NCBI GenBank assembly: GCA_947447835.1
Contig: CANFLP010000039.1
Coordinates: 1 to 15,961, forward strand
Origin: Bacteroidota bacterium
GTDB taxonomy: Bacteria > Bacteroidota > Bacteroidia > Chitinophagales > Chitinophagaceae
Length of the DNA: 15,961 nucleotides
Direction: 5' to 3'
Shown: piece after piece, positions 1-7,072 of the stretch
Layout of the letters: each line of letters opens with the position of its first letter
Position numbering within the stretch: the first letter of the stretch is position 1
Translations under genes and position numbers: made by a program
Notes under the pieces: generated by a model
What the model saw: the letters and a program-made list of their open reading frames with translations, nothing else
Database searches by the model: none
Told to the model about the DNA's origin: nothing

Positions 1-768
1 AACCTTGGATCTTCAATTGCTGAAGGTTTAATTGCAAGTGGATTTGTGAACGCAAATCAAATTACTATTACAAAAAGAAATTTAGCTACCATTCAGCACT
101 TGGCTGATAAAGGTGCAACTACAACTTCAGATAATCAAGCTGCTGTAAAGGATGCCAACTATGTAATACTAGCTGTAAAGCCTTTTCAAATAAAAGACAT
201 TGTAGCTGATATTAAACCTTATTTAACTGCTGGTCAACACACTGTAATTAGTGTTGCAACTGGTGTTTGGATTAAGGATATGGAAGAAATGTTGGACACT
301 AATTTTGCTTTATTTAGAGCAATGCCCAACACGGCTATTTCTATTCAACAAAGTATGACTTGTATTTGTGCCAATGCAAAAGCAAAAGACAAAGTGGAAT
401 ACGTAAGTTCTTTATTTAATCAATTAGGAAAGAGCATTGTTATTGATGAGAAATTAATGGACGCAGCAACTGTATTGGGTGCTTGCGGAACAGCTTATGC
501 ACTAAGATATATTCGTGCTAATATTCAAGGTGGTATTGAGATAGGATTTAGTGCTGCACAAGCTTCTTTAATTGCTGCTCAAACTGTAAAAGGGGCTGCC
601 GATTTATTGCTTACAAAGAATACACATCCAGAACAAGAAATTGATAAAGTAACAACGCCAATGGGATGTACCATTGCTGGTTTAAATGAAATGGAGCACC
701 AAGGATTTAGTTCTTCGTTGATTCGTGGTTTAACAGCTAGCTATCGAAAGATTAAAGACGATATGTAG
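1..768 (+). CDS. proC: Pyrroline-5-carboxylate reductase, 5' end cut by window edge
   Basis: Catalyses the last step of proline synthesis, NAD(P)H-dependent reduction of 1-pyrroline-5-carboxylate to proline, in the cytoplasm. The reading frame is open from base 1, so the gene starts before the window; 255 residues are visible against a usual 265-275, so only about 10-15 are missing. The first visible residues (NLGSSIAEGL) are the end of the Rossmann glycine motif GxGNLG. LAVKP at visible residues 57-61 and RAMPNT at 106-111 are the usual cofactor-side motifs. VTTPMGCTIAGL at 217-228 is the C-terminal P5CR signature, with PMGCT where many bacteria have PGGTT. A GTG at 46 lies in frame but is internal, because the glycine motif precedes it. 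The gene converges on the next gene, with a shared hairpin element between them. Confidence 0.95.
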   Translation, partial: NLGSSIAEGLIASGFVNANQITITKRNLATIQHLADKGATTTSDNQAAVKDANYVILAVKPFQIKDIVADIKPYLTAGQHTVISVATGVWIKDMEEMLDTNFALFRAMPNTAISIQQSMTCICANAKAKDKVEYVSSLFNQLGKSIVIDEKLMDAATVLGACGTAYALRYIRANIQGGIEIGFSAAQASLIAAQTVKGAADLLLTKNTHPEQEIDKVTTPMGCTIAGLNEMEHQGFSSSLIRGLTASYRKIKDDM

Positions 769-797
769 TATTAATTCACAATTAATAAAGGCATAAA

Positions 798-878
798 AAA
801 GCCCTGTAGATTAGTTCCATGAAGCCGACTTTGGCTTCGTGCCACGGAGGCAAATGGAATTCTATTTTACAGGGCTTT
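798..878. terminator. Nested palindrome with three-way junction; probable bidirectional terminator
   Basis: The outer stem is 798-808 pairing with 868-878 (11 bp, AAAGCCCTGTA). Inside it, 815-820 pairs with 854-859 (TTCCAT/ATGGAA). Directly inside that stem are two side-by-side hairpins: 821-826 with 833-838 (GAAGCC/GGCTTC) and 840-843 with 849-852 (TGCC/GGCA). On the minus strand the outer stem runs into six U, a good intrinsic terminator for the dienelactone-hydrolase-like gene; on the plus strand it ends in CTTTGTTAATTT, a weaker terminator for proC. The inner part (821-852) is 20/32 G+C in AT-rich surroundings. It is more elaborate than a simple terminator and resembles a REP-like element. 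The pairing is read directly; the function is inferred. Confidence 0.7.
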
Positions 879-910
879 GTTAATTTGAAGGCTTATTAAT
901 TAGCTTGTAA

Positions 911-1786
911 TTAGTGTGCCTTTAAAAAAGCTATTGCTTTTGCATACGCATCAGCAGTTGCTGTAGGATTAAAGCTTGGATTGCTTGGATTTGCAAAACC
1001 ATGATTCGCTTCATATCTATTTACAGACAAATTCTTGCCAGCTTCTTTCATATCTTTTTCAAACTGATTCACCATTGCAGGTGAAGGAGCTTGGTCTTGG
1101 TTTCCGAAGAATCCAATGATATCACATTTGATCCCTTTTAATTTATCCATATTTGTTTCTGGACGACCATAATACATTACCGTTCCTTTAGCTTGTGGTC
1201 CTGCAAGTATTGCAGTTTGTAAACTCCACATACCACCAAAACACCAGCCTACACTGTAAATAGAAGCATCTGTTCCAGCATGTTTAATAGCTCCTTGAAT
1301 TATAGCTGTCATTCTTCCCATATCCGCACCACGCATTAATTTCATAGCGCTATCGGGTGTTGCTGCAATTTTGCCATCATACATATCAACAGCCATAACG
1401 TTTACATCTCCTAAAGCATTGTAATACTTATCTGACTCTAATTTAATATTGTCATTTAAACCCCACCATTCTTGAATTACTATTAACCATTTTTTTGTCT
1501 TCTTTTTTGCTGGAATAAAGTACGCGCTTGCTAGTTTGCCATCTGCTGCCTCAAAAGAAGTCATTTTGCCCAAAAGGTTTTCTGGATTTACCACCAATGG
1601 CGCTGGGTGCATAGCCGCAAATGCTGGGGTAGAAGCTTCTAATTTATAAGCTTGTTGGGTTTCCATATTTAAGCATGCTACTACGTCTGCTTTATTTACT
1701 GAGCTATATTGTGTTTTTTCCCAATGCCAGCTTAATAAACCTGCTGTAATTACGACTGTTAAAAGGCCAAAAAGTAGTTTTTTCAT
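911..1786 (-). CDS. Dienelactone hydrolase family protein with N-terminal membrane segment
   Basis: Alpha/beta hydrolase of the dienelactone hydrolase family, 291 residues. The catalytic triad can be placed: Cys182 in GWCFGG (the GxCxGG nucleophile elbow), Asp231 in GNQDQAP and His262 in ANHGF. Glu106 in QEWWG matches the glutamate that interacts with the nucleophile in characterised family members. Residues 5-20 are hydrophobic after MKK, giving a signal peptide or uncleaved anchor; I see no clear AxA cleavage site or lipobox, so I favour a periplasm-facing anchor. The hydrolase domain begins near residue 65, and residues 25-65 look like a linker. Classical members open the dienelactone ring in chloroaromatic breakdown, but exported homologues without a degradation cluster act on unknown esters or lactones. 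No catabolic genes adjoin it, so the substrate is unknown. It diverges from pyrG; I found no exact promoter match upstream. Confidence 0.85.
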   Translation of the reverse strand: MKKLLFGLLTVVITAGLLSWHWEKTQYSSVNKADVVACLNMETQQAYKLEASTPAFAAMHPAPLVVNPENLLGKMTSFEAADGKLASAYFIPAKKKTKKWLIVIQEWWGLNDNIKLESDKYYNALGDVNVMAVDMYDGKIAATPDSAMKLMRGADMGRMTAIIQGAIKHAGTDASIYSVGWCFGGMWSLQTAILAGPQAKGTVMYYGRPETNMDKLKGIKCDIIGFFGNQDQAPSPAMVNQFEKDMKEAGKNLSVNRYEANHGFANPSNPSFNPTATADAYAKAIAFLKAH

Positions 1787-1890
1787 AGAATTTTGTTGTT
1801 TTTATTTTAAGATGTTCACTTTTCAATAACACTTATAAACATTTATTGTTTAGTCCTTCAGCTTGATTTTTTTAGCCACTTTTTTTGGCG

Positions 1891-1898
1891 TAGTTTTG
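1891..1898 (+). promoter_or_regulatory. Candidate -7 element of the pyrG promoter
   Basis: TAGTTTTG matches the Bacteroidota -7 consensus TAnnTTTG exactly. The -33 region is only a T-run (about 1867-1873) rather than TTTG. Transcription would start near 1904, giving pyrG a leader of roughly 120 bases that includes the small hairpin at 1963-1977. This is a consensus match only. Confidence 0.5.
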
Positions 1899-1962
1899 TA
1901 TGACCTCTAAGCATTTTTCCCAATAATAGATAGGTCGATTAATAAACCCCGTTGAAAGGGTA

Positions 1963-1977
1963 TTTCCTCGTAGGAAA
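1963..1977 (+). other. Small perfect hairpin in the pyrG leader
   Basis: TTTCCT-CGT-AGGAAA is a 6-bp stem with a 3-base loop, about 45 bases before the pyrG start codon. Just upstream are CCCC (1947-1950) and GGG (1958-1960), and downstream another GGG (1986-1988), so two alternative C/G pairings are possible. No U-run follows directly. It may be a leader structure; no function is shown. Confidence 0.35.
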
Positions 1978-2022
1978 CTATGATAGGGATTGCTTTTTTA
2001 ATATTAGACGAATTTAATTTTT

Positions 2023-3636
2023 ATGGCAAAGTATATTTTTGTAACTGGTGGTGTAACAAGTAGTTTAGGAAAGGGCATTATCGCGGCTTCGTTAGCCAAG
2101 CTACTACAAGCAAGGGGCATTACAGCTACCATTCAAAAATTTGATCCATATATCAACGTGGATCCAGGTACTTTGAACCCCTACGAGCACGGGGAGTGTT
2201 ACGTAACCGAAGATGGTGCTGAAACCGATTTGGATTTAGGGCACTATGAGCGTTTTTTAAATACCCCAACTTCTCAAGCAAATAATGTCACAACGGGTCG
2301 TATCTATCAAACCGTTATTAATAAAGAAAGAGCCGGTGAATTTTTAGGTAAAACAGTACAAGTAGTTCCGCATATTACCGATGAGATAAAGCGTAGAATG
2401 TTGTTATTAGGCGAGGGTGGAAAATTTGATGTAGTTATCACAGAAATTGGTGGTACTGTCGGTGATATTGAAAGCACTCCATTTATTGAAACGGTTCGTC
2501 AAATTCAATGGGAATTACCAACTGAGGATGTCATGGTCGTGCACTTAACTTTGATTCCTTATTTAAATGCGGCTAAAGAATTAAAAACAAAACCAACACA
2601 ACATAGTGTTAGAATGTTAAGCGAAACAGGAGTACATCCTGATGTAATTGTATGTAGAACGGAGCATCCTTTAACAGATGATATTAAACGTAAGATTGCT
2701 TTGTTCTGTAATGTTAAAGCAGGTAACGTAATTGAGTCTTTAGATGCAAGTACTATTTATGAAGTGCCTTTGTTAATGTTAAAGGAGCAGTTGGATTTAA
2801 TAGTAATGAAAAAACTAAATATTACTAAATACAATGAGCCAGAATTAACGAAATGGAATGTCTTTTTAAGTAAGTTAAAAAATCCAAAATCAACAGTTAA
2901 TATTGGATTGATTGGTAAGTATATTGAATTACAGGATGCATATAAATCTATCTTAGAAAGCTTTATACATGCAGGTGCAATGAACGAAGTAAAAGTGAAT
3001 GTAGTGAATGTGCACAGTGAAAATATTACTTCTGCAAATGTAAAAGAGCAATTAGATGGATTAGATGGTTTATTAGTGGCTCCTGGTTTTGGTAATAGAG
3101 GAATTGAAGGAAAAATTCTTGCGGTTCAATATGCAAGAGAAAACAAAATGCCTTTCTTTGGTATTTGTTTGGGAATGCAAATGGCAGTAATTGAATTTGC
3201 AAGAAATGTATTAGGATTAAAACAAGCACATTCCGTTGAGATGGATCCTGAAAGTCCAGATCCAGTTATTAATATGATGGAAGAACAAAAGCGAATCACC
3301 ATGATGGGCGGTACAATGCGTTTAGGTTCTTATCCATGTACAATTACCGAAAATACTTTGGCACATACTATTTATGGAGCAACTTCAATTAATGAGCGTC
3401 ACCGCCATCGTTATGAGTTTAATAATGAATATTTAAATACTTTCCACGAAAAGGGTATGGTTACAAGTGGAGTGAATCCAGCTACTGGATTGGTAGAGAT
3501 TGTCGAATTGCCAAACCATCCTTTCTTCATTGGGGTTCAATACCATCCTGAATTAAAAAGCACGGTCGAAGCACCTGCTCCATTATTCGTACATTTTATA
3601 GCAGCTGCTAAAAAACACGCTACAACAAACGCTTAA
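2023..3636 (+). CDS. pyrG: CTP synthase
   Basis: Makes CTP from UTP, ATP and glutamine, the last step of de novo pyrimidine nucleotide synthesis, in the cytoplasm. Its 537 residues compare with 545 in E. coli. The N-terminal amidoligase domain (about 1-270) opens with the phosphate-binding stretch TGGVTSSLGKG (8-18, Lys17). The C-terminal class I glutaminase domain (about 290-530) has the oxyanion segment APGFGNRG (353-360), nucleophile Cys382 in GICLGM, and His508 and Glu510 in QYHPE. The ATG at 2023 gives the canonical start MAKYIFVTGG. There is no Shine-Dalgarno sequence, as is usual in this phylum. The gene ends 41 bases before icmF, and that gap is almost filled by a palindrome. A candidate promoter at 1891-1898 implies a structured leader of about 120 bases. 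Confidence 0.98.
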   Translation: MAKYIFVTGGVTSSLGKGIIAASLAKLLQARGITATIQKFDPYINVDPGTLNPYEHGECYVTEDGAETDLDLGHYERFLNTPTSQANNVTTGRIYQTVINKERAGEFLGKTVQVVPHITDEIKRRMLLLGEGGKFDVVITEIGGTVGDIESTPFIETVRQIQWELPTEDVMVVHLTLIPYLNAAKELKTKPTQHSVRMLSETGVHPDVIVCRTEHPLTDDIKRKIALFCNVKAGNVIESLDASTIYEVPLLMLKEQLDLIVMKKLNITKYNEPELTKWNVFLSKLKNPKSTVNIGLIGKYIELQDAYKSILESFIHAGAMNEVKVNVVNVHSENITSANVKEQLDGLDGLLVAPGFGNRGIEGKILAVQYARENKMPFFGICLGMQMAVIEFARNVLGLKQAHSVEMDPESPDPVINMMEEQKRITMMGGTMRLGSYPCTITENTLAHTIYGATSINERHRHRYEFNNEYLNTFHEKGMVTSGVNPATGLVEIVELPNHPFFIGVQYHPELKSTVEAPAPLFVHFIAAAKKHATTNA

Positions 3637-3643
3637 TTTACTG

Positions 3644-3679
3644 ATGGTATATTGCTAACATTTGTTAGCTTTATACCAT
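3644..3679 (+). promoter_or_regulatory. 36-base palindrome covering the icmF start codon
   Basis: 3644-3651 (ATGGTATA) pairs with 3672-3679 (TATACCAT). After a symmetric TT/TT mismatch, 3654-3659 (GCTAAC) pairs with 3664-3669 (GTTAGC) around the loop ATTT. The last two paired bases are the first two of the icmF ATG (3678-3680). Read as RNA, it would bury the start codon in a 14-bp hairpin; read as DNA, it is a dyad of the kind bound by a dimeric repressor such as a TetR-type regulator. AACATTTG (3657-3664) at its centre is one base from the -7 consensus, so an operator over a promoter is possible. No U-run follows, so simple termination is unlikely. The symmetry is seen directly; the role is inferred. 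Confidence 0.65.
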
Positions 3680-6600
3680 GAATAAGATTAGGATTTTAAC
3701 TTGTACAAGTTTATTTGATGGCCATGATGCATCCATTAATATCATGCGTCGCGTACTCCAAGAAAATGGGGTTGAAATAATTCACCTTGGTCATAATCGA
3801 TCGGCTTACGAAATTGTCGAAGCTGCCATTGAAGAAGATGTTCAAGGTATTGCGATTACTTCTTATCAGGGAGGTCATTTAGAATTTTTCAGTTTTGTAC
3901 GAAAACTATTAGACCAGTCTGGATATCAGCATATAAAAATTGTCGGAGGAGGTGGAGGTACTATTTTGCCTACTGAAGCTAAGTGGTTAGAAAAAAATGG
4001 CATCTCTAAAATTTATTTACCCGATGATGGTTTAGAGATGGGTATTGAAGGAATGATTAAAGATGTAATTCGCATCTGTTCAAATACTTTAAAAGCGTTT
4101 ACGCAAAAACGGTTACCTAAATTATCTATAGTTAAGAAAATAGATCCTCGCATATTAAGCCGCAACATTACACTTTTGCAGAATGGAGATCTTAAAGTTG
4201 CTAAGAAAAAGAAGTCAGAAAAAAAAGCTCAATCTACCATTCCAATAATTGGATTAACTGGAACTGGTGGTGCTGGAAAGTCCACTGTAGTTGATAGGCT
4301 TGTACAATATTTTGTTCAATGTAATCCAACTAAAACGATTGCAGTTGTTTCTGTAGATCCATCTAAACGTAAAACAGGCGGTGCACTTCTTGGTGATAGA
4401 ATTAGAATGAATGCAATTCATCACCCTAATGTTTATATGCGTTCATTGGCAACCAGAAGCGACGTACAATCCGTTGCTAGTTGCATGGATGGTGTGATAG
4501 ATTTGTGTAGAGAAGCTGGTTTTGATTGTATTGTAATTGAGACAGCAGGTGTTGGGCAAAATGATGCAACCATCGTGGACTATGTAAATTTACCTGTTTA
4601 TATAATGACTCCAGAGTTTGGTGCGCCTACACAACTGGAAAAAATTAATATGATTGACTTTGCAGAAATTATTGGCATTAATAAATTTGATAGATCCGGT
4701 GGATTAGATGCGTTAAGAGATGTTCGTAAGCAATACAATCGTTCACATCATATTTTTGATGCAAGCGCAAAGTCAAGTCCAGTCTACGGCACCATCGCTT
4801 CTCATTATAGTGACCCCGGGATGCAAGCCTTGTACAATGAGTTAATTCAAAAAACAAATGCATTGCTTGGCCTTAATTTTAATTGTATCGTTAATCCAAT
4901 TCCCTATGATGAAAATTTTATTACAGCACCAACTATCCCGAATAAAAGAAACGCTTACTTAAGCGAAATAATGGATACTATTCAACAAAATAATATTTGG
5001 ATTGAAAATCAAAAGCAATTGGCGTCAAAGTGGTATTGCTTAGATAAAACAATGCAGGATACTTCTTTATCAAAAAATACTGCACTTGTTAAGGCTTTAA
5101 AAACAATGGAAAATTCCTTAGACATTGAGGTGAAGCAACTAGTAACTGAATGGCCTGCACTCTATAAAAAATATCAACAAAAGGTTTTTGTAGACGATGT
5201 AAGGGGTAAACGTAAAGAGCATCCATTTGTTTTTGAAACTCCTTCTGGCATTGAATTAAATAAAGTGTACTTGCCTAAATATGCCGACTGGGGTGATATT
5301 GTTGAATGGCAGTTAAAAGAAAATGTGCCGGGTAAATATCCTTTTACTGCAGGGGTATTTGAGTTGAAAAGAGAAAATGAAGATCCAACTAGAATGTTTG
5401 CTGGAGAAGGTGCTCCTGAAAGAACCAATTGGCGTTTTCATTATTTAAGTAAGGGGCAATCCGCTATTAGATTATCGACTGCTTTTGATAGTGTTACTTT
5501 GTATGGACATGACCCCGCATCTAGGTTAGATGTGTTTGGGAAAATTGGAAACGCGGGGGTAAGTGTTGCCAGTTTGGATGACACTAAAAAACTATATTCA
5601 GGGATTGATTTAAATGCATCAACTACTTCCGTAAGCATGACAATTAATGGACCTGCTCCTATGCTGTTAGCCATGTTTTTTAACACTGCAATTGATCAAG
5701 CTTGTGAGCAATATATTACGCAACATAAATTATGGCCACAGGTTCGTAAAAAAGTAAAAACTATTTTAGGTAATCAACAAGTTCCTAATTATGAGTCCAT
5801 TCATCCGGAAATTCCTTTTAACAAGTGGCATAACGGACTGGGCTTGCAATTGCTTGGTGTGTCGGGTGATCAAGTATTAGATGAAGAAGTGTATGGACAA
5901 ATAAAATCTAATGTGCTAACTAAACTTAGAGGTACTTTACAAGCAGATATTTTAAAGGAAGATCAAGCGCAGAATACTTGTATCTTTTCTACCGACTTTG
6001 CATTGCGTATGATGGGGGATGTACAAGTATATTTTGCAAAAAATAAAATCACTAATTTTTATAGTATTTCTATATCAGGATATCATATTGCCGAGGCAGG
6101 TGCAAATCCAATTACACAATTGGCTTTTACATTAGCAAACGGGTTTACCTATGTTGAATATTTTTTAAATAGAGGTATTGCGATTGATGATTTCATGCCC
6201 AACTTAAGCTTCTTTTTTAGCAATGGAATGGATCCTGAATATGCTGTCATTGGTAGGGTTGCCCGAAGAATTTGGTCTCGTGTTATGAAGCTGAAATACA
6301 AGGCTAATCTACGTTCTCAAAAATTAAAATACCATATTCAAACTAGTGGTCGCAGTTTGCATGCACAAGAAATTGATTTTAATGATATTCGTACAACGCT
6401 TCAAGCCTTATATGCAATATATGATCAGTGCAATAGCTTACACACGAACGCTTACGACGAAGCTATTACAACCCCTACCGAAGAAAGTGTTAGAAGAGCC
6501 TTGGCAATTCAATTAATTATTAATAAAGAATTAGGGACTGCTAAAGTTGAAAATTTCCAACAAGGTAGTTTCTTGATTACTGAATTAACCGATTTGGTTG

Positions 6601-7028
6601 AGGAGGCAGTCATGCAAGAATTTGACAAAATCAATTCCAGAGGTGGTGTGTTGGGTGCTATGGAAAGAATGTATCAAAGGTCTAAAATTCAGGAGGAAAG
6701 TTGGGTATATGAGACCAAAAAGCACCATGGTGAAATTCCAATTGTTGGGGTAAATACTTTCTTGAATGAAAATGCCTCTTTAAAGGTGGATCATAAAAAC
6801 ATTATCAGGTCCACAAAAAAAGAAAGGACAAGACAGGTTCAATGCTTACAAATGTTTAAAAAACGTAATCCGACCAAGAAAATGATCTATTTAGAGCTAC
6901 TAAAACAGGCTAGTCTTAACAATGACAATCTGTTTGAAATACTCATGGAAGCAGTCAAATATTGCAGTTTAGGCGAGATGACGGATGCCCTGTATTTAGT
7001 GGGGGGAAAGTATAGTAAAAACCTATAA
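3678..7028 (+). CDS. icmF: Fused isobutyryl-CoA mutase with G-protein chaperone domain
   Basis: Adenosylcobalamin-dependent enzyme interconverting isobutyryl-CoA and n-butyryl-CoA, with its GTPase chaperone built in; 1116 residues, cytoplasmic. Domain order is IcmF-type. Residues 1-135 are the B12-binding domain, with DGHD at 14-17 (His16 the lower cobalt ligand) and a glycine-rich loop at 90-94. Residues 188-400 are the MeaB-like G domain, with Walker A GTGGAGKS (195-202) and base-recognition NKFD (335-338). Residues 520-1116 are the mutase barrel. In EDQAQNTCIF (761-770), Gln765 aligns with the arginine that holds the carboxylate of methylmalonyl-CoA in that mutase, and Phe574 falls where it has tyrosine. 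Both changes favour isobutyryl-CoA over methylmalonyl-CoA. Residues about 680-750 look like an insertion relative to methylmalonyl-CoA mutase. Its start codon lies in a palindrome. Some IcmF proteins also rearrange isovaleryl-/pivalyl-CoA, which cannot be excluded. Confidence 0.95.
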   Translation: MNKIRILTCTSLFDGHDASINIMRRVLQENGVEIIHLGHNRSAYEIVEAAIEEDVQGIAITSYQGGHLEFFSFVRKLLDQSGYQHIKIVGGGGGTILPTEAKWLEKNGISKIYLPDDGLEMGIEGMIKDVIRICSNTLKAFTQKRLPKLSIVKKIDPRILSRNITLLQNGDLKVAKKKKSEKKAQSTIPIIGLTGTGGAGKSTVVDRLVQYFVQCNPTKTIAVVSVDPSKRKTGGALLGDRIRMNAIHHPNVYMRSLATRSDVQSVASCMDGVIDLCREAGFDCIVIETAGVGQNDATIVDYVNLPVYIMTPEFGAPTQLEKINMIDFAEIIGINKFDRSGGLDALRDVRKQYNRSHHIFDASAKSSPVYGTIASHYSDPGMQALYNELIQKTNALLGLNFNCIVNPIPYDENFITAPTIPNKRNAYLSEIMDTIQQNNIWIENQKQLASKWYCLDKTMQDTSLSKNTALVKALKTMENSLDIEVKQLVTEWPALYKKYQQKVFVDDVRGKRKEHPFVFETPSGIELNKVYLPKYADWGDIVEWQLKENVPGKYPFTAGVFELKRENEDPTRMFAGEGAPERTNWRFHYLSKGQSAIRLSTAFDSVTLYGHDPASRLDVFGKIGNAGVSVASLDDTKKLYSGIDLNASTTSVSMTINGPAPMLLAMFFNTAIDQACEQYITQHKLWPQVRKKVKTILGNQQVPNYESIHPEIPFNKWHNGLGLQLLGVSGDQVLDEEVYGQIKSNVLTKLRGTLQADILKEDQAQNTCIFSTDFALRMMGDVQVYFAKNKITNFYSISISGYHIAEAGANPITQLAFTLANGFTYVEYFLNRGIAIDDFMPNLSFFFSNGMDPEYAVIGRVARRIWSRVMKLKYKANLRSQKLKYHIQTSGRSLHAQEIDFNDIRTTLQALYAIYDQCNSLHTNAYDEAITTPTEESVRRALAIQLIINKELGTAKVENFQQGSFLITELTDLVEEAVMQEFDKINSRGGVLGAMERMYQRSKIQEESWVYETKKHHGEIPIVGVNTFLNENASLKVDHKNIIRSTKKERTRQVQCLQMFKKRNPTKKMIYLELLKQASLNNDNLFEILMEAVKYCSLGEMTDALYLVGGKYSKNL

Positions 7029-7034
7029 AAAACA

Positions 7035-7042
7035 TACCTTTG
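7035..7042 (+). promoter_or_regulatory. Candidate -7 element of the yidC promoter
   Basis: TACCTTTG fits TAnnTTTG exactly and is the same octamer found before the phosphosulfolactate synthase and rpsL genes. No TTTG lies at the right distance upstream, because that region is the icmF 3' end. Transcription would start near 7048, about 25 bases before the yidC ATG. Read-through from icmF is also possible, as no terminator separates them. Confidence 0.55.
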
Positions 7043-7072
7043 CCCCACGTTATTTACGTTTAAACATTGAAT

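Noticed and set aside
46..48. GTG as the start of proC
   Set aside because: The frame is open to base 1 and the preceding residues complete the Rossmann glycine motif, so the gene starts outside the window.
798..878. tRNA or integron attC site
   Set aside because: The arms lack tRNA stem lengths, T-loop sequence and CCA, and the attC core sites (RYYYAAC/GTTRRRY) are absent.
7067..7072. TTG start for yidC
   Set aside because: An ATG two codons later begins the usual MNTDKNTVIGF N-terminus.
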